A stretch of DNA of 64,000 nucleotides from Yersinia bercovieri ATCC 43970 (GCF_013282745.1 NZ_CP054044.1:248001-312000), one strand, 5' to 3'; shown: positions 37,634-50,227, counted from the stretch's first letter. Program-made: numbers and translations. The notes: generated by a model from the sequence alone, not told the origin.

Positions 37634-38801
37634 TCAAATCCAGATCAATGATCAAACCGTCAGTAACCCGTGGGCCACGGATGCGGCGTCGACAGCCCCT
37701 GCCGTCACTGACACCGCCCCTCAGAGTCTGTCAGCCGCAGCTGACCCTTGGGGAGCCAGTATGGCCGAGGGTAGCCATACCGCAGGGAGTGCCGGCCACG
37801 AGGCTGCCGCTCAGGCGGCACAGAGCCAAGTGGCAAATACTGACTGGTTAAACAGCGCACCTGCGGCGGCACCTGAACATTTCAGTCTGATGGACCCGTT
37901 CCACACCACCTGGTTGCCACTGGATTCATGGGTCACTCACGGCATTGACTGGGTGGTACTGCACTTCCGCCCACTGTTCCAGGGCATTCGTGTACCGGTC
38001 GACTTTATTCTCAGCGGCTTCCAGCACTTACTGTTGGGTATGCCAGCACCGGTGGCAATTTTGGTTTTCGCCCTGATAGCCTGGCAGTTCTCCACCTTAG
38101 GGATGGGCGTGGCGACACTGGTCTCACTGATCGCCATCGGCGCTATCGGCGCGTGGTCACAAGCCATGGTGACACTGGCGCTGGTTCTGACCTCGCTATT
38201 CTTCTGCATCCTTATCGGGCTACCGCTCGGGATATGGCTGGCGCGTAGCAATAGTGCCGCACGTATTATTCGGCCACTGCTGGATGCCATGCAGACCACG
38301 CCAGCCTTCGTCTATCTGGTGCCGATCGTCATGCTATTTGGTATCGGTAATGTTCCGGGCGTCGTGGTCACCATTATCTTTGCGCTACCACCGATTGTTC
38401 GCTTGACCATTTTGGGCATCAAACAGGTGCCGGAAGATCTTATCGAAGCCGCAGAGTCCTTTGGTGCCAATCCACGCCAATTACTGTTCAAAGTGCAGTT
38501 GCCACTGGCGATGCCAACCATTATGGCAGGTGTGAACCAAACCCTGATGCTGGCACTGTCGATGGTGGTTATCGCCTCAATGATTGCCGTCGGCGGTTTA
38601 GGTCAGATGGTTCTGCGCGGTATTGGTCGTCTGGATATGGGGCTGGCAGCTGTCGGCGGAGTGGGCATCGTGATTCTGGCGATTATTCTTGACCGCCTAA
38701 CCCAATCATTAGGCCGAGATCGCCGCAGTAAAGGTGTTGGTCGCTGGTATGCCACCGGCCCGATTGGACTACTCACCAAACCATTTCGTAACAGCAAATA
38801 A
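37626..38801 (+). CDS. proW: Glycine betaine/proline ABC importer permease ProW
   Basis: A 391-residue permease. The N-terminal 100 residues are a long Ala/Gln-rich periplasmic tail ([25 protein letters not shown]), a known feature of ProW. About seven membrane helices follow, with the EAA loop [24 protein letters not shown] near residue 278. The tail is longer than in E. coli ProW (354 residues in total). An ERIC element separates it from proX. Confidence 0.95.
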   Translation: MSDQIQINDQTVSNPWATDAASTAPAVTDTAPQSLSAAADPWGASMAEGSHTAGSAGHEAAAQAAQSQVANTDWLNSAPAAAPEHFSLMDPFHTTWLPLDSWVTHGIDWVVLHFRPLFQGIRVPVDFILSGFQHLLLGMPAPVAILVFALIAWQFSTLGMGVATLVSLIAIGAIGAWSQAMVTLALVLTSLFFCILIGLPLGIWLARSNSAARIIRPLLDAMQTTPAFVYLVPIVMLFGIGNVPGVVVTIIFALPPIVRLTILGIKQVPEDLIEAAESFGANPRQLLFKVQLPLAMPTIMAGVNQTLMLALSMVVIASMIAVGGLGQMVLRGIGRLDMGLAAVGGVGIVILAIILDRLTQSLGRDRRSKGVGRWYATGPIGLLTKPFRNSK

Positions 38802-38824
38802 CTTTAAATAATCACACTCAATAT

Positions 38825-38951
38825 TATACCCAAAGTCATTGGCGTTGCGGCAAGGCAGCAAGCAAGTAAATCCCGATGAGCTTACATAAGTAAGTGATTC
38901 GGGTGCGCGAGCGCCGCTAACACAGCAGCAGCGTCAAGGACGAAGGGAATA
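38825..38951. repeat. ERIC element (127 bp) between proW and proX
   Basis: The full element runs from TATACCC to AGGGAATAA. The diagnostic core GAGCTTACATAAGTAAGTGA is at about 38879-38898, with matching outer inverted ends. At exactly 127 bases it has the standard ERIC size. As part of the proU mRNA it would fold into a long hairpin and could lower proX translation or give separate stability to proX RNA. Confidence 0.92.
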
Positions 38952-38962
38952 AGGGGAAAATT

Positions 38963-39958
38963 ATGCGTAAGACAAGAATTTGGATATTAGCCCTCACCAC
39001 ACTGATCAGCACTCAGTTATCCGCCGCAGAATTACCGGGCAAAGGCGTTAGCGTCCAACCGCTGCAAAGCACCATTTCCGAAGAGACCTTCCAGACCTCG
39101 TTGGTCAATAAAGCGCTAGAGAAGCTCGGTTACGACGTCCAGCCAACCAAAGAGGTTGACTACAATGTTGCCTATGCTTCTATTGCCGCAGGTGATGCCA
39201 CCTATCTGGCGGTAAACTGGGAGCCACTGCATAACGACCAATATGCCGCAGCCGGTGGCGATGCCAAGTTTTATCGTCAGGGTAACTATATTGAAGGGCT
39301 GGCGCAGGGCTATCTGATTGACAAAAAAACCGCCGATAAGTACCACATCACCAATATTGAGCAGTTAAAAGATCCGAAAATCGCCAAGTTGTTTGATGCC
39401 AATAATGATGGCAAAGCCGATCTCACCGGCTGCAACCCAGGCTGGGGCTGTGAAGCGCCGATTAATCATCAAATCAAAGCTTACGGCTTGAGCGACACTG
39501 TGACCCATAATCAGGGCAACTATGCCGCCATGATTGCCGATACCATCACCCGCTACAAAGAGGGTAAACCGATTCTTTATTACACCTGGACCCCCTATTG
39601 GGTCAGTGATGTCTTAGTGCCGGGGCGGGATGTGGTGTGGTTGCAGGTGCCGTTCTCTTCCCTGCCAGATAAAACTATCGACACCCAACTTTCTAACGGC
39701 GCGAACTATGGTTACCCACCGAGTGTGATGCATATTGTCGCCAACAAAAAATGGGCGGAGGCCAACCCCGCTGCCGCTAAACTGTTCTCTGTGATGAAAT
39801 TATCAATTAATGATGTGAATGCTCAGAACATGCGGATGCATGCCGGTGAATCATCAGATGCTGATATCGAACGCCATGTGAACGGCTGGATTCAAGCTCA
39901 TCAGGCCACCTTTGATGGTTGGGTGAATACCGCCGCACAAGCAGGAAATGCAAAATAA
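38963..39958 (+). CDS. proX: Glycine betaine-binding periplasmic protein ProX
   Basis: A 331-residue exported protein. The signal peptide covers residues 1-22 or so, ending in LSAA, and the mature protein begins [14 protein letters not shown]. Betaine-binding tryptophans are expected in AVNWEPLH and in [13 protein letters not shown], the Trp box. One disulfide is likely between the cysteines of [11 protein letters not shown]. It lies only 12 bases after the ERIC element, which includes its ribosome binding site region (AAGGGG). Confidence 0.95.
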   Translation: MRKTRIWILALTTLISTQLSAAELPGKGVSVQPLQSTISEETFQTSLVNKALEKLGYDVQPTKEVDYNVAYASIAAGDATYLAVNWEPLHNDQYAAAGGDAKFYRQGNYIEGLAQGYLIDKKTADKYHITNIEQLKDPKIAKLFDANNDGKADLTGCNPGWGCEAPINHQIKAYGLSDTVTHNQGNYAAMIADTITRYKEGKPILYYTWTPYWVSDVLVPGRDVVWLQVPFSSLPDKTIDTQLSNGANYGYPPSVMHIVANKKWAEANPAAAKLFSVMKLSINDVNAQNMRMHAGESSDADIERHVNGWIQAHQATFDGWVNTAAQAGNAK

Positions 39959-39972
39959 CCCAATAAAAATTG

Positions 39973-40078
39973 ATATCTCCCGGAAGAACTTGGAGTTGTT
40001 GGTAGGCAATAAACGAAGGCGAGGCCCATGGATGGGCCAACTAACAAGCCTGGCGCCCACGACTTCAGTCTGAAGGGG
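39973..40078. repeat. Possible short repeated palindromic element after proX
   Basis: A roughly 105-base stretch has partly complementary ends (ATCTCCCGGAAGAACTTGG and ACTTCAGTCTGAAGGGGAT) and an inner hairpin GGCCCA-TGGA-TGGGCC. It looks like a mobile palindromic repeat, but I know of no family with this sequence for certain and it occurs only once in the window. Confidence 0.3.
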
Positions 40079-40090
40079 ATAAAAACAACG

Positions 40091-40120
40091 AAGCCCTGAG
40101 TTATTGCTAACTCAGGGCTT
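40091..40120 (-). terminator. Terminator of the tRNA-Asp gene
   Basis: A perfect 13-bp stem (AAGCCCTGAGTTA / TAACTCAGGGCTT) with loop TTGC, nine bases beyond the tRNA end, with CGTTGTTTTT following on the minus strand. It may also end proVWX. Confidence 0.85.
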
Positions 40121-40128
40121 CTGAATGT

Positions 40129-40205
40129 TGGCGGTGCGGACGGGACTCGAACCCGCGACCCCCGGCGTGACAGGCCGGTATTCTAACCGACTGAACTACC
40201 GCACC
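40129..40205 (-). tRNA. aspV: tRNA-Asp (anticodon GTC)
   Basis: A 77-base gene with encoded CCA. The acceptor stem is GGTGCGG / CCGCACC, the anticodon loop carries GTC in CTGTCAC, and the T arm reads GGGTTCGAGTCCC. It lies beside dnaQ, as aspV does in E. coli. Confidence 0.96.
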
Positions 40206-40316
40206 ACGCTGCTGTTCCGGTTAAGAACGAGACGGATATTACGTATCGAAGGTGCTGGCGTCAACACTTTTTCTAGCAAAATAAGCTGGTTGCGTAGTTT
40301 TTCATCGGGTGTCACT

Positions 40317-41096
40317 CTATTCTGCATTTGCGCTGCCTTCCGATTCAAGCGGCATCCGCCACAAACAGCTCCCGCCCTTTTTCATCACTAAATCGAGGCG
40401 CGACTCATGGGCCGCCAATTCATCCTCTGCGGCATAAATAATTTTCAGCCCGGATGCTGGGCGGGTAATGCGCTGAATATCGTCGGAAGAGTCATTCTGT
40501 GACTGATCACCCTCCATTGAGAAAGTGAGCGACGTCTGACCGCCAGTCATCGCCAGATAGACTTCTGACAGAATTTCGGCATCAAGTAGCGCGCCGTGCA
40601 GTGTTCGCTTGGTATTATCGATCAGGTAGCGATCGCACAGCGCATCGAGGTTATTACGCTTGCCGGGGAACAGGCGGCGCGCCATTAACAGGCTATCGGT
40701 GATGGTACAGAAGGTCTCCGTTTTCGGAATATCCTGCTGCAACATACGGAATTCATGATCCATAAAGCCGATATCAAACGCCGCATTATGGATGATTAAT
40801 TCTGCACCACGAATAAACTCGAGAAATTCAGGCGCAATATCAGCAAACGTCGGCTTATCCGCCAAAAACTCATCGCTAATACCGTGAACACCATATGCCT
40901 CTGGATCAACCAGACGATCGGGCTTCACATACACATGGAAGTTTCTGCCGGTCAGACGGCGGTTGATCACTTCAACTGCGCCGATCTCAATAATCCGATG
41001 GCCTTCATAATGAACGCCCAGCTTATTCATACCGGTGGTTTCAGTATCCAGAACAATCTGTCTGGTCGGTGTAACGATCATATTGCCAGTGCTCAT
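40317..41096 (-). CDS. dnaQ: DNA polymerase III epsilon subunit (proofreading exonuclease)
   Basis: A 259-residue 3'-5' exonuclease that proofreads DNA made by polymerase III. Exo I is VLDTETTGM near residue 15, Exo II is IHNAAFDIGFM near 107, and Exo III is RTLHGALLDAEILSEVYLAM near 170. The C-terminal tail (KKGGSCLWRMPLE) binds the alpha subunit. It is divergent from rnhA with 55 bases between the starts, so the promoters overlap, as in E. coli. Confidence 0.96.
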   Translation of the reverse strand: MSTGNMIVTPTRQIVLDTETTGMNKLGVHYEGHRIIEIGAVEVINRRLTGRNFHVYVKPDRLVDPEAYGVHGISDEFLADKPTFADIAPEFLEFIRGAELIIHNAAFDIGFMDHEFRMLQQDIPKTETFCTITDSLLMARRLFPGKRNNLDALCDRYLIDNTKRTLHGALLDAEILSEVYLAMTGGQTSLTFSMEGDQSQNDSSDDIQRITRPASGLKIIYAAEDELAAHESRLDLVMKKGGSCLWRMPLESEGSANAE

Positions 41097-41151
41097 AGCG
41101 CTCGTTTATGTCAGACTTAACGTTTAAACAGATAGGAAGAGTCTACCAGAG

Positions 41152-41616
41152 ATGACTAAGCAGGTAGAGATTTTCACCGACGGATCTTGCCTTGGCAATC
41201 CGGGACCCGGTGGTTACGGCGCAATTTTGCGTTACAAGCAGCATGAAAGAACCTTTAGTGCCGGCTACTATTTAACAACCAACAACCGCATGGAACTGAT
41301 GGCTGCCATCGTCGCCCTTGAGGCGCTGACCTCACCTTGTGAAGTGACGCTCAGCACTGATAGCCAGTATGTGCGCCAGGGTATTACTCAGTGGATTCAC
41401 AACTGGAAAAAACGCGGCTGGAAAACCACTGATCGCAAACCGGTACGTAATGTGGATTTATGGCAACGTCTGGATCTGGCGATCCAAACCCATACCGTGC
41501 AATGGGAATGGGTAAAAGGCCATGCAGGCCACCCGGAAAATGAACGTTGCGATGAACTGGCCCGCCAAGGGGCGAATTCACCGACGTTAGAGGATACCGG
41601 CTATATTCCCAATTAA
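41152..41616 (+). CDS. rnhA: Ribonuclease HI
   Basis: A 154-residue nuclease that degrades RNA in RNA-DNA hybrids. The acid residues are visible in [16 protein letters not shown] (Asp 10), MELMAAI (Glu 48), STDSQYV (Asp 70) and NERCDELA (Asp 134). The length equals that of the E. coli enzyme. It is convergent with yafS, with 15 bases between the stops. Confidence 0.96.
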   Translation: MTKQVEIFTDGSCLGNPGPGGYGAILRYKQHERTFSAGYYLTTNNRMELMAAIVALEALTSPCEVTLSTDSQYVRQGITQWIHNWKKRGWKTTDRKPVRNVDLWQRLDLAIQTHTVQWEWVKGHAGHPENERCDELARQGANSPTLEDTGYIPN

Positions 41617-41631
41617 TATGTTGCCACCAAA

Positions 41632-42351
41632 TTAGGGCTGATCGCGATAGCTTTTGGTGGCACCAACGGCGCGACTGAACCAAGGTTTACGCGCACCGAA
41701 CTTCATCGGATTGAACGTCAGTGGAATGGTGCGTTTACGGGCGACAATCAGGCTAACGCAACCTAACGCCGGCAAGTGGGTGCTAATAAAGCGCCCACCT
41801 TCTTTATGCCAGGGTAAAACGTGAAAGCGCGACAGATACAAAACTTCATAATTTAGCAGGCTCAGCCAATCCAGCAAACGCATCTGGGTAAACATCCGGC
41901 TAACATAGGGCTGTCGCTGGCGTAATATGGGGATAAACTTTCCTGCACCCAGCATACTCATTGGATTAAAGTTACTGATAACCAGCCAGCCGTCGTCGAT
42001 AAGCACTCTATCCACCTCACGTAAAATGCGGTGTGGATCAGCAGCATAAGCTAAAGTGTGAGACAGCAAACAGGCATCCACTGATTTTTCAGCGAAAGGT
42101 AACTGGTACGGGCTGGCAAACACCTGCATATTTTTGCCTCTTTCCCCCACATTAACCTGATGGGAGATGACACATTTATCGCTGGCGATTTCGGCACTTA
42201 AATGGCCTATTTTCAGCAAGTGAAAACCAAAGAATTTGGGCCACCAAGGCTGCAACTGCTGCTCAATTGCCGCGCGATAATACTCTCCCCAAGGCAACTC
42301 AGCCCAGGATGTGGGTGCATCAATCTTTCGGCGCGTTTGTGCTGGTTTCAT
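41632..42351 (-). CDS. yafS: SAM-dependent methyltransferase YafS
   Basis: A protein of 239 residues from the ATG at 42351. The methyltransferase fold is marked by LPFAEKSVDACLLSHTLAYAADPHRILREVDRVLIDDGWLVISNFNP, the class I methyltransferase motifs after the SAM site. It matches E. coli YafS, which also lies between rnhA and gloB. The natural substrate is unknown. Its start abuts a shortened ERIC element. Confidence 0.88.
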   Translation of the reverse strand: MKPAQTRRKIDAPTSWAELPWGEYYRAAIEQQLQPWWPKFFGFHLLKIGHLSAEIASDKCVISHQVNVGERGKNMQVFASPYQLPFAEKSVDACLLSHTLAYAADPHRILREVDRVLIDDGWLVISNFNPMSMLGAGKFIPILRQRQPYVSRMFTQMRLLDWLSLLNYEVLYLSRFHVLPWHKEGGRFISTHLPALGCVSLIVARKRTIPLTFNPMKFGARKPWFSRAVGATKSYRDQP

Positions 42352-42356
42352 GTTTC

Positions 42357-42453
42357 TACCCAATAGATTTCAAGGTGCGAGAAGGCGGCAAGCAAGTCAC
42401 TCAGGTGAACCAGAGTTGCCAACACACCTGCAATTTGAAAGATGACGGAGATA
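42357..42453. repeat. ERIC element with internal deletion
   Basis: The outer parts are ERIC-like: TACCCAATAGATTTCAAGG with GCGGCAAGCAAGT at one end and GCCAACACACCTGCAATTTG with GATGACGGAGATA at the other. The central palindrome with the TTACATAAGTAA core is missing, leaving about 97 bases. It lies between the divergent yafS and gloB genes. Confidence 0.75.
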
Positions 42454-42493
42454 TCATCTTCTTTCAAACAGTTATCGACAAAAGAGGTACTCA

Positions 42494-43249
42494 ATGAATC
42501 TTATCAGCATTCCGGCATTTCAAGACAATTACATTTGGCTATTAGTAGACCCACAAAAACAGTGCGTTATTGTTGATCCCGGTGAATCAGCCCCGGTACT
42601 GGCAGCCCTGAGCCAAGGCCAATTCACACCTCAGGCCATCTTACTCACCCATCACCATCACGATCACGTCGGCGGTGTTGCTGATTTACGTCGCCATTTC
42701 CCCGACATTCCCGTCTATGGCCCACAGGAAACGGCGAACAAAGGCGCAACAATTATTGTAAATGGGGGTGATGACCTGACAATTGGTGAGCAAAACTACC
42801 ACGTGATTGCCGTACCCGGCCATACCCTCGGACATATTGCATACTACAGCAAACCTTATCTTTTCTGTGGTGACACCCTATTTTCCGCTGGTTGCGGCAG
42901 GTTATTCGAAGGTACGCCAGAGCAAATGTACACGTCAATTCAACAGCTCGCGCAACTCCCTGATGAAACCTTAATTTGCAGCGCGCATGAATATACTCTC
43001 GCAAATCTTAAGTTTGCCCGCTCACTGTTACCGTCAGATCAAGATATAGCTACATATCAACAACAAATCATGCAATTACGGGCAAAAAACCTACCTAGCC
43101 TACCGGTAAAATTGCAATTTGAGCGTAAAATTAATGTTTTTTTACGCTGTAATGACGTTGATTTACAAAGAGAAATAGGCGTAATTTCGCCACCAGACAC
43201 ACTTGTCTCAGTTTTTTCCGAATTACGCGCCCGGAAAGACCGCTTCTGA
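42494..43249 (+). CDS. gloB: Hydroxyacylglutathione hydrolase (glyoxalase II)
   Basis: A 251-residue metallo-beta-lactamase-fold enzyme that splits S-lactoylglutathione in methylglyoxal detoxification. The metal motif is [11 protein letters not shown] near residue 52, with further ligands in [12 protein letters not shown] and [27 protein letters not shown] precedes the ATG. Confidence 0.95.
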   Translation: MNLISIPAFQDNYIWLLVDPQKQCVIVDPGESAPVLAALSQGQFTPQAILLTHHHHDHVGGVADLRRHFPDIPVYGPQETANKGATIIVNGGDDLTIGEQNYHVIAVPGHTLGHIAYYSKPYLFCGDTLFSAGCGRLFEGTPEQMYTSIQQLAQLPDETLICSAHEYTLANLKFARSLLPSDQDIATYQQQIMQLRAKNLPSLPVKLQFERKINVFLRCNDVDLQREIGVISPPDTLVSVFSELRARKDRF

Positions 43250-43320
43250 GCTTTTAGTTGTGTTTTTTGTCGAAGCAAAGTATGATTGCTCGTCTTTTAA
43301 GCAACTACATTGACACACAC

Positions 43321-44709
43321 ATGAAGACCAAAGCGATATTACTCGCCTCAGTCTTGCTTGTTGGGTGCCAGACGTCCAAGACGGATGTGAAGGCCCCCGT
43401 ACAGCATGCACAGAGTTTGTCTTCGGCAGGTCAAGAGAGTGAAGCAGGAGAGTACACAAATAGCGCCCGAGTGGGCAGCGCGCGATGGCTGGATAGTGAA
43501 AGTGGTCTCGCGCAGCAAGATTTGTGGAACTTCATTAGCGACGAGCTGAAGATGAAGGTTCCGGAAAATTCCCGGATCCGTGAACAGAAGCAAAAATACT
43601 TAAAAAATAAGAGCTATCTCCACGATGTAACATTACGGGCAGAGCCGTACATGTACCTGATAGTCGAGCAGATTAAGAAACGTAAGATGCCGATGGAGCT
43701 GGTACTGCTACCCATAGTGGAGAGCGCTTTTGACCCTCACGCGACATCATCCGCCAACGCCGCAGGGCTATGGCAGATAGTGCCGAGTACTGGTCGAAAT
43801 TATGGCTTAAAACAGAACCAATGGTATGACGGCCGCAGAGATGTGGTTGCTTCTACCAAAGCAGCGCTTGATATGATGGAGCGCCTGAACAAGATGTTTA
43901 ACGGTGACTGGTTATTAACAGTTGCTGCTTATAACAGCGGTGAAGGCAGAGTCATGCAAGCGGTGAAAGCCAATAAGGCAAAGGGTAAACCGACGAACTT
44001 TTGGGCATTGTCGCTTCCACGTGAAACGTCAATTTATGTTCCAAAAATGCTGGCCTTGGGTGACTTAATCAAGAACAGCAAAAAGTACGGTATAACCTTA
44101 CCTGAACCCGACAAAGACCGTGCATTGGCGCGTGTTGATGTTGGTCAGCAGATACAGCTAACTCAGGCGGCTGAGATGGCGGGGATGTCACTCACAAAGT
44201 TGAAATCCTTTAACTCTGGGTATAAGCGCAATGTAACGGCACCTGATGGACACGGTCCTCGTTACATAATGTTGCCGAAAGCCCATGCTGAGCAGCTTAA
44301 AGATTCATTGGCAGATACTGATATTGCCGCAGTTCAACCCACTAAACTGGCGCAGAGCAGCACAAAATCGGCATCAAGTTCGCAGTATAAAGTTCGTCCC
44401 GGCGATACCTTATCTACGATTGCCAAGCGGTTGAATATCAAGACCAGCGATTTGCAGAGTTGGAACAACTTACGTGCCAAGAGCACCTTAAAAGTTGGGC
44501 AAACCCTGCAACTGGCAAGCAATACAACCAGCAACAGCATCACCTATCAAGTTCGTAAAGGTGATTCCTTTGCCAGTATTGCCAAGCGTCACGGTGTAGA
44601 CACCAATGATGTGATGCGATGGAATTCGGTAGTCAGCAAAGCTAATAATTTACAGCCAGGCTTAAAATTGACGTTGTTCGTTGACGGCAAATCGACCCCG
44701 GATACGTAG
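43321..44709 (+). CDS. mltD: Membrane-bound lytic murein transglycosylase D
   Basis: A lipoprotein of 462 residues from the ATG at 43321, which starts MKTKAILLASVLLVGCQTS; the lipobox is LVGC with Cys 16. The frame is open 21 codons further upstream but that part is not family-like. The SLT domain has its catalytic Glu in LLPIVESAFDPHA, followed by AAGLWQIVPSTGRNYGL and TVAAYNSGEGRV. Two LysM repeats (YKVRPGDTLSTIAKRLN and YQVRKGDSFASIAKRHG) bind peptidoglycan. It cuts glycan strands with an anhydro product. Confidence 0.95.
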   Translation: MKTKAILLASVLLVGCQTSKTDVKAPVQHAQSLSSAGQESEAGEYTNSARVGSARWLDSESGLAQQDLWNFISDELKMKVPENSRIREQKQKYLKNKSYLHDVTLRAEPYMYLIVEQIKKRKMPMELVLLPIVESAFDPHATSSANAAGLWQIVPSTGRNYGLKQNQWYDGRRDVVASTKAALDMMERLNKMFNGDWLLTVAAYNSGEGRVMQAVKANKAKGKPTNFWALSLPRETSIYVPKMLALGDLIKNSKKYGITLPEPDKDRALARVDVGQQIQLTQAAEMAGMSLTKLKSFNSGYKRNVTAPDGHGPRYIMLPKAHAEQLKDSLADTDIAAVQPTKLAQSSTKSASSSQYKVRPGDTLSTIAKRLNIKTSDLQSWNNLRAKSTLKVGQTLQLASNTTSNSITYQVRKGDSFASIAKRHGVDTNDVMRWNSVVSKANNLQPGLKLTLFVDGKSTPDT

Positions 44710-44734
44710 AGCTAGAATCGCTATTAAAGCTGTT

Positions 44735-44762
44735 AAAAAGCACCCTTCGGGGTGCTTTTTTT
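44735..44762. terminator. Terminator between mltD and yafD
   Basis: An 11-bp stem (AAAAAGCACCC / GGGTGCTTTTT) with the tetraloop TTCG and T-runs on both strands. It serves both convergent genes and reaches the yafD stop codon. Confidence 0.9.
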
Positions 44763-45543
44763 ATGGCTCGAATTCAACCAGAAGTGGGTTGTGATCGGAG
44801 GCTCGAGTCACCAGTACTGATGCATCAGCCAGTGTTAGTCCGCGATAAAATACAAAATCAAGGGGCCGACCAAAAGCACGACTGCGAAGATCAGTGCGGA
44901 ACTTCACCTCATCCAGACCCGCATCTTGGGCAAAACGCTGCAAAGCATTAACCCGCTGACGACTCCAGGCGTTGAAATCTCCCGCCAGAATAACCGGACC
45001 GCGATGCATCGCAATTTGTTCACCAATGGGCTCGAGTTGTTTACTGTAGACATCGACGCCAAGGCTGAAATTCACGGCATGAATATTCACTACCATTAAT
45101 AAGCGGCCATCATGGATTGGGTAAACGGTGACTAATGCCGATTTAGACAAGCGCAGTAGTGGCTCACGTTCACGCAATGGGCAACAGTAGACTGGGTGGG
45201 TAGCCGCTAACGTCATGACGCCAGAGGGGTGCTGAGGCAACGCAAAAGCGGGAACCTGATCTGCGGCCTGATAATGGGACGTAGCGAACCTCACCAGCTC
45301 GGGTGTTGTTTGTGCTTCTTGCAGTAACATCAACTGAGCATCACGCCCGAACTCTTTGAGAACAGAGAGCCACTCAGCGCGCTGTTGCTTAAAGATATTC
45401 CACACCATCACACGCAGGAACTCAGATGTAGGCAATGGTGCACCAGGCGGTAACCCCTGCCCCAACTGCGTTGCTGAGCCAGGGAAAATCTGTTCAACCG
45501 GTTGACCTGCAACATACCGCATTGCATATGTTCGTTTCGGCAC
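44761..45543 (-). CDS. yafD: Endonuclease/exonuclease/phosphatase family protein YafD
   Basis: A 260-residue soluble member of the EEP fold. Fold motifs are [15 protein letters not shown] near residue 47, [10 protein letters not shown] near 74, [11 protein letters not shown] near 193, and the end [10 protein letters not shown] with the catalytic Asp-His pair. The N-terminal [15 protein letters not shown] is the same as in E. coli YafD, which is linked to envelope-stress survival. The substrate is unknown. Confidence 0.92.
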   Translation of the reverse strand: MPKRTYAMRYVAGQPVEQIFPGSATQLGQGLPPGAPLPTSEFLRVMVWNIFKQQRAEWLSVLKEFGRDAQLMLLQEAQTTPELVRFATSHYQAADQVPAFALPQHPSGVMTLAATHPVYCCPLREREPLLRLSKSALVTVYPIHDGRLLMVVNIHAVNFSLGVDVYSKQLEPIGEQIAMHRGPVILAGDFNAWSRQRVNALQRFAQDAGLDEVKFRTDLRSRAFGRPLDFVFYRGLTLADASVLVTRASDHNPLLVEFEP

Positions 45544-45960
45544 TTTGATAGCCTATTCCTTATTCGAAATCACGATGGCTTTTGAGGTAACTGCCGTCGA
45601 TGCTTTACTGATTATACGCCCAGATGTTGCACTCAGTAATCTCTTTTACCCACGGCATCACTTTGATATAGGGATGCGCAAGGAAGATTCAATTTATGTA
45701 ATTCATAATGCACTAATAAACCGTCAAGCGATAAAAAACCCACAAACTGAACGGCAAAAGATCCTTCCCCTCTTGGTGACAGCAATACTTGATTTATAAT
45801 CAATAGTATTATGTCTAATGCCGCATTTTTTGTTGATAACACTCTTGCCATAATTCACTCAATTCTTCATCGAGCCGATAATATATGCCGTTATGGCCGA
45901 TAGAGAATTCTCAATCACAGCTAAAGATAAGACCATTATCAGCAAAAACAAGGAATTATA
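45544..45960. other. Intergenic region between yafD and dkgB
   Basis: About 415 bases. Two overlapping frames of 70-85 codons on opposite strands have no ribosome binding site or family, and I do not count them. One minus-strand frame over about 45600-45685 (HPYIKVMPWVKE) looks protein-like but is short and lacks a start. In E. coli the LysR gene yafC lies between these genes; it is absent here. Confidence 0.45.
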
Positions 45961-46767
45961 ATGAGTGTACCTCTATTCGGCCTGGGAACTTTCCGCCTTC
46001 AAGATCAAGTTGTTATTGATTCCGTTAGCCAAGCGTTGAAATTGGGCTATCGCGCTATTGATACAGCACAAATCTATGAAAATGAAGCTGCCATTGGCCA
46101 AGCTATCGCACAAAGTGGTATCAAACGTGATGAGCTATTCATCACCACCAAAATCTGGATTGCTAATTTAGCGCAAGGAAAATTGATTCCGAGTCTGCAA
46201 GAGAGCTTGCAGAAGCTGAAAACCGACTATGTGGACTTAACATTAATTCACTGGACATCACCAAATGATGAAATCTCTGTTGCTGAATTTATGGCTGAGC
46301 TAATGAAGGCCAAAGAGATGGGATTAACGCGTCAGATTGGGATTTCTAATTTCACCATTGATCTAATGAAACAGGCAATTGCGGCGGTAGGCGCAGAGGC
46401 CATTGCGACCAATCAGATCGAGCTATCGCCTCTATTACAGAATAGAAAAGTGGTTGAATTTACAAAGGAAAATGGCATTGCAATTACCTCTTACATGACT
46501 CTAGCCTATGGTAAAGCATTGGAAGAGCCGGTCATCAAAGTGATTGCTGAACAACATGGCGCAACCCCCGCACAAGTCATTTTAAGCTGGGCGATGCAAT
46601 TGGGCTACAGCGTTATCCCGTCATCAACCAAAGAGGCTAATTTGGCCAGTAATTTACTGGCACAGAAGTTGCGCTTAAGCGCAAAGGATATGGCACTGAT
46701 CGCAACGTTGGATCAGGGGGAACGTCAGGTTAGCCCCGATGGTCTGGCACCAAAGTGGGACGTGTAG
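45961..46767 (+). CDS. dkgB: 2,5-diketo-D-gluconate reductase B (aldo-keto reductase)
   Basis: A 268-residue NADPH-dependent aldo-keto reductase that also reduces methylglyoxal. The catalytic set is seen in [15 protein letters not shown] (Asp, Tyr), FITTKIW (Lys) and LTLIHWTSP (His). The C-terminal [15 protein letters not shown] block binds the cofactor. The gene stands at the end of the rRNA operon, as in E. coli. Confidence 0.93.
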   Translation: MSVPLFGLGTFRLQDQVVIDSVSQALKLGYRAIDTAQIYENEAAIGQAIAQSGIKRDELFITTKIWIANLAQGKLIPSLQESLQKLKTDYVDLTLIHWTSPNDEISVAEFMAELMKAKEMGLTRQIGISNFTIDLMKQAIAAVGAEAIATNQIELSPLLQNRKVVEFTKENGIAITSYMTLAYGKALEEPVIKVIAEQHGATPAQVILSWAMQLGYSVIPSSTKEANLASNLLAQKLRLSAKDMALIATLDQGERQVSPDGLAPKWDV

Positions 46768-46785
46768 CTCGCTAAGTACAAACTG

Positions 46786-46807
46786 AACCCCACTTTTTCG
46801 TGGGGTT
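46786..46807. terminator. Terminator of dkgB, also last rRNA operon terminator
   Basis: A perfect 8-bp stem (AACCCCAC / GTGGGGTT) with loop TTTTTC. It follows dkgB by 18 bases and, read leftward, is the second terminator after the 5S gene. Confidence 0.85.
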
Positions 46808-46815
46808 TTGTCTTT

Positions 46816-46890
46816 TTAGCGACCACAGGTCACGCGAACGCAATGTTTTTCCTGCCTGCCGTAAGGATAGCCATTTTTACTTTTACACAT
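46816..46890 (-). CDS. Putative 24-residue Cys-containing micro-ORF between rRNA terminators
   Basis: ATG at 46888-46890 to TAA at 46816-46818. The product is MCKSKNGYPYGRQEKHCVRV then TCGR: small, basic, with three Cys and no hydrophobic part. A GGGG from the terminator stem lies nine bases before the ATG and might act as a ribosome binding site. It lies between the two terminators behind the 5S gene, so transcription would be low unless read-through occurs. There is no other support. Confidence 0.3.
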   Translation of the reverse strand: MCKSKNGYPYGRQEKHCVRVTCGR

Positions 46891-46895
46891 AGCAA

Positions 46896-46922
46896 AAACC
46901 CCACGCTTTTGGCATGGGGTTT
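46896..46922 (-). terminator. First terminator of the rRNA operon
   Basis: On the minus strand AAACCCCATGC pairs with GCGTGGGGTTT around a short A-rich loop and ends in a T-run. It starts 12 bases after the 5S gene. Confidence 0.88.
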
Positions 46923-46934
46923 CGGCTTGATTTG

Positions 46935-47054
46935 ATGCCTGGCAGTGTCCTACTCTCGCATGGGGAGACCCCACACTACCATCGGCGCTACGGCGTTTCA
47001 CTTCTGAGTTCGGCATGGGATCAGGTGGGACCACCGCGCTATGGCCGCCAGGCA
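46935..47054 (-). rRNA. rrf: 5S ribosomal RNA
   Basis: A 120-base gene from TGCCTGGCGGCC to CTGCCAGGCAT on the minus strand, with all the standard enterobacterial 5S blocks (CCCACCTGATCCCATGCC, GAACTCAGAAGTG). Confidence 0.97.
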
Positions 47055-47168
47055 AATTCTGTTTTAACTCACCCGCTTCACAATAATATATCGTGCAGCC
47101 AGTCAGCCCAATCTCGGAACTTCGCTGAAAATCTCTCTCTCAAACCACCAAAACACCTTTGGTGTTGT

Positions 47169-50075
<2,907 letters not shown>

Positions 50076-50214
50076 TCACAACCCGAAGGTGTCTTTGCAG
50101 ACCCTTTGCGTTGCGATTATTTGAGAGACTCTAATACAGGCTACTCCTTATCTCAGTACATCTACGGAGAGATAAGTTTCAGCTGTATTGTTTCAATTTT
50201 CAGCTTGTTCCAGA

Positions 50215-50227
50215 TTGTTAAAGAGCA
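50215..50227 (-). promoter_or_regulatory. boxA antitermination site before 23S
   Basis: TGCTCTTTAACAA on the minus strand, the standard boxA to which NusB and S10 bind, in the tRNA-23S spacer. Confidence 0.85.

Noticed and set aside
45545..45799. 84-codon open frame between yafD and dkgB
   Set aside because: Overlaps another frame on the opposite strand; neither has a ribosome binding site or recognisable sequence.
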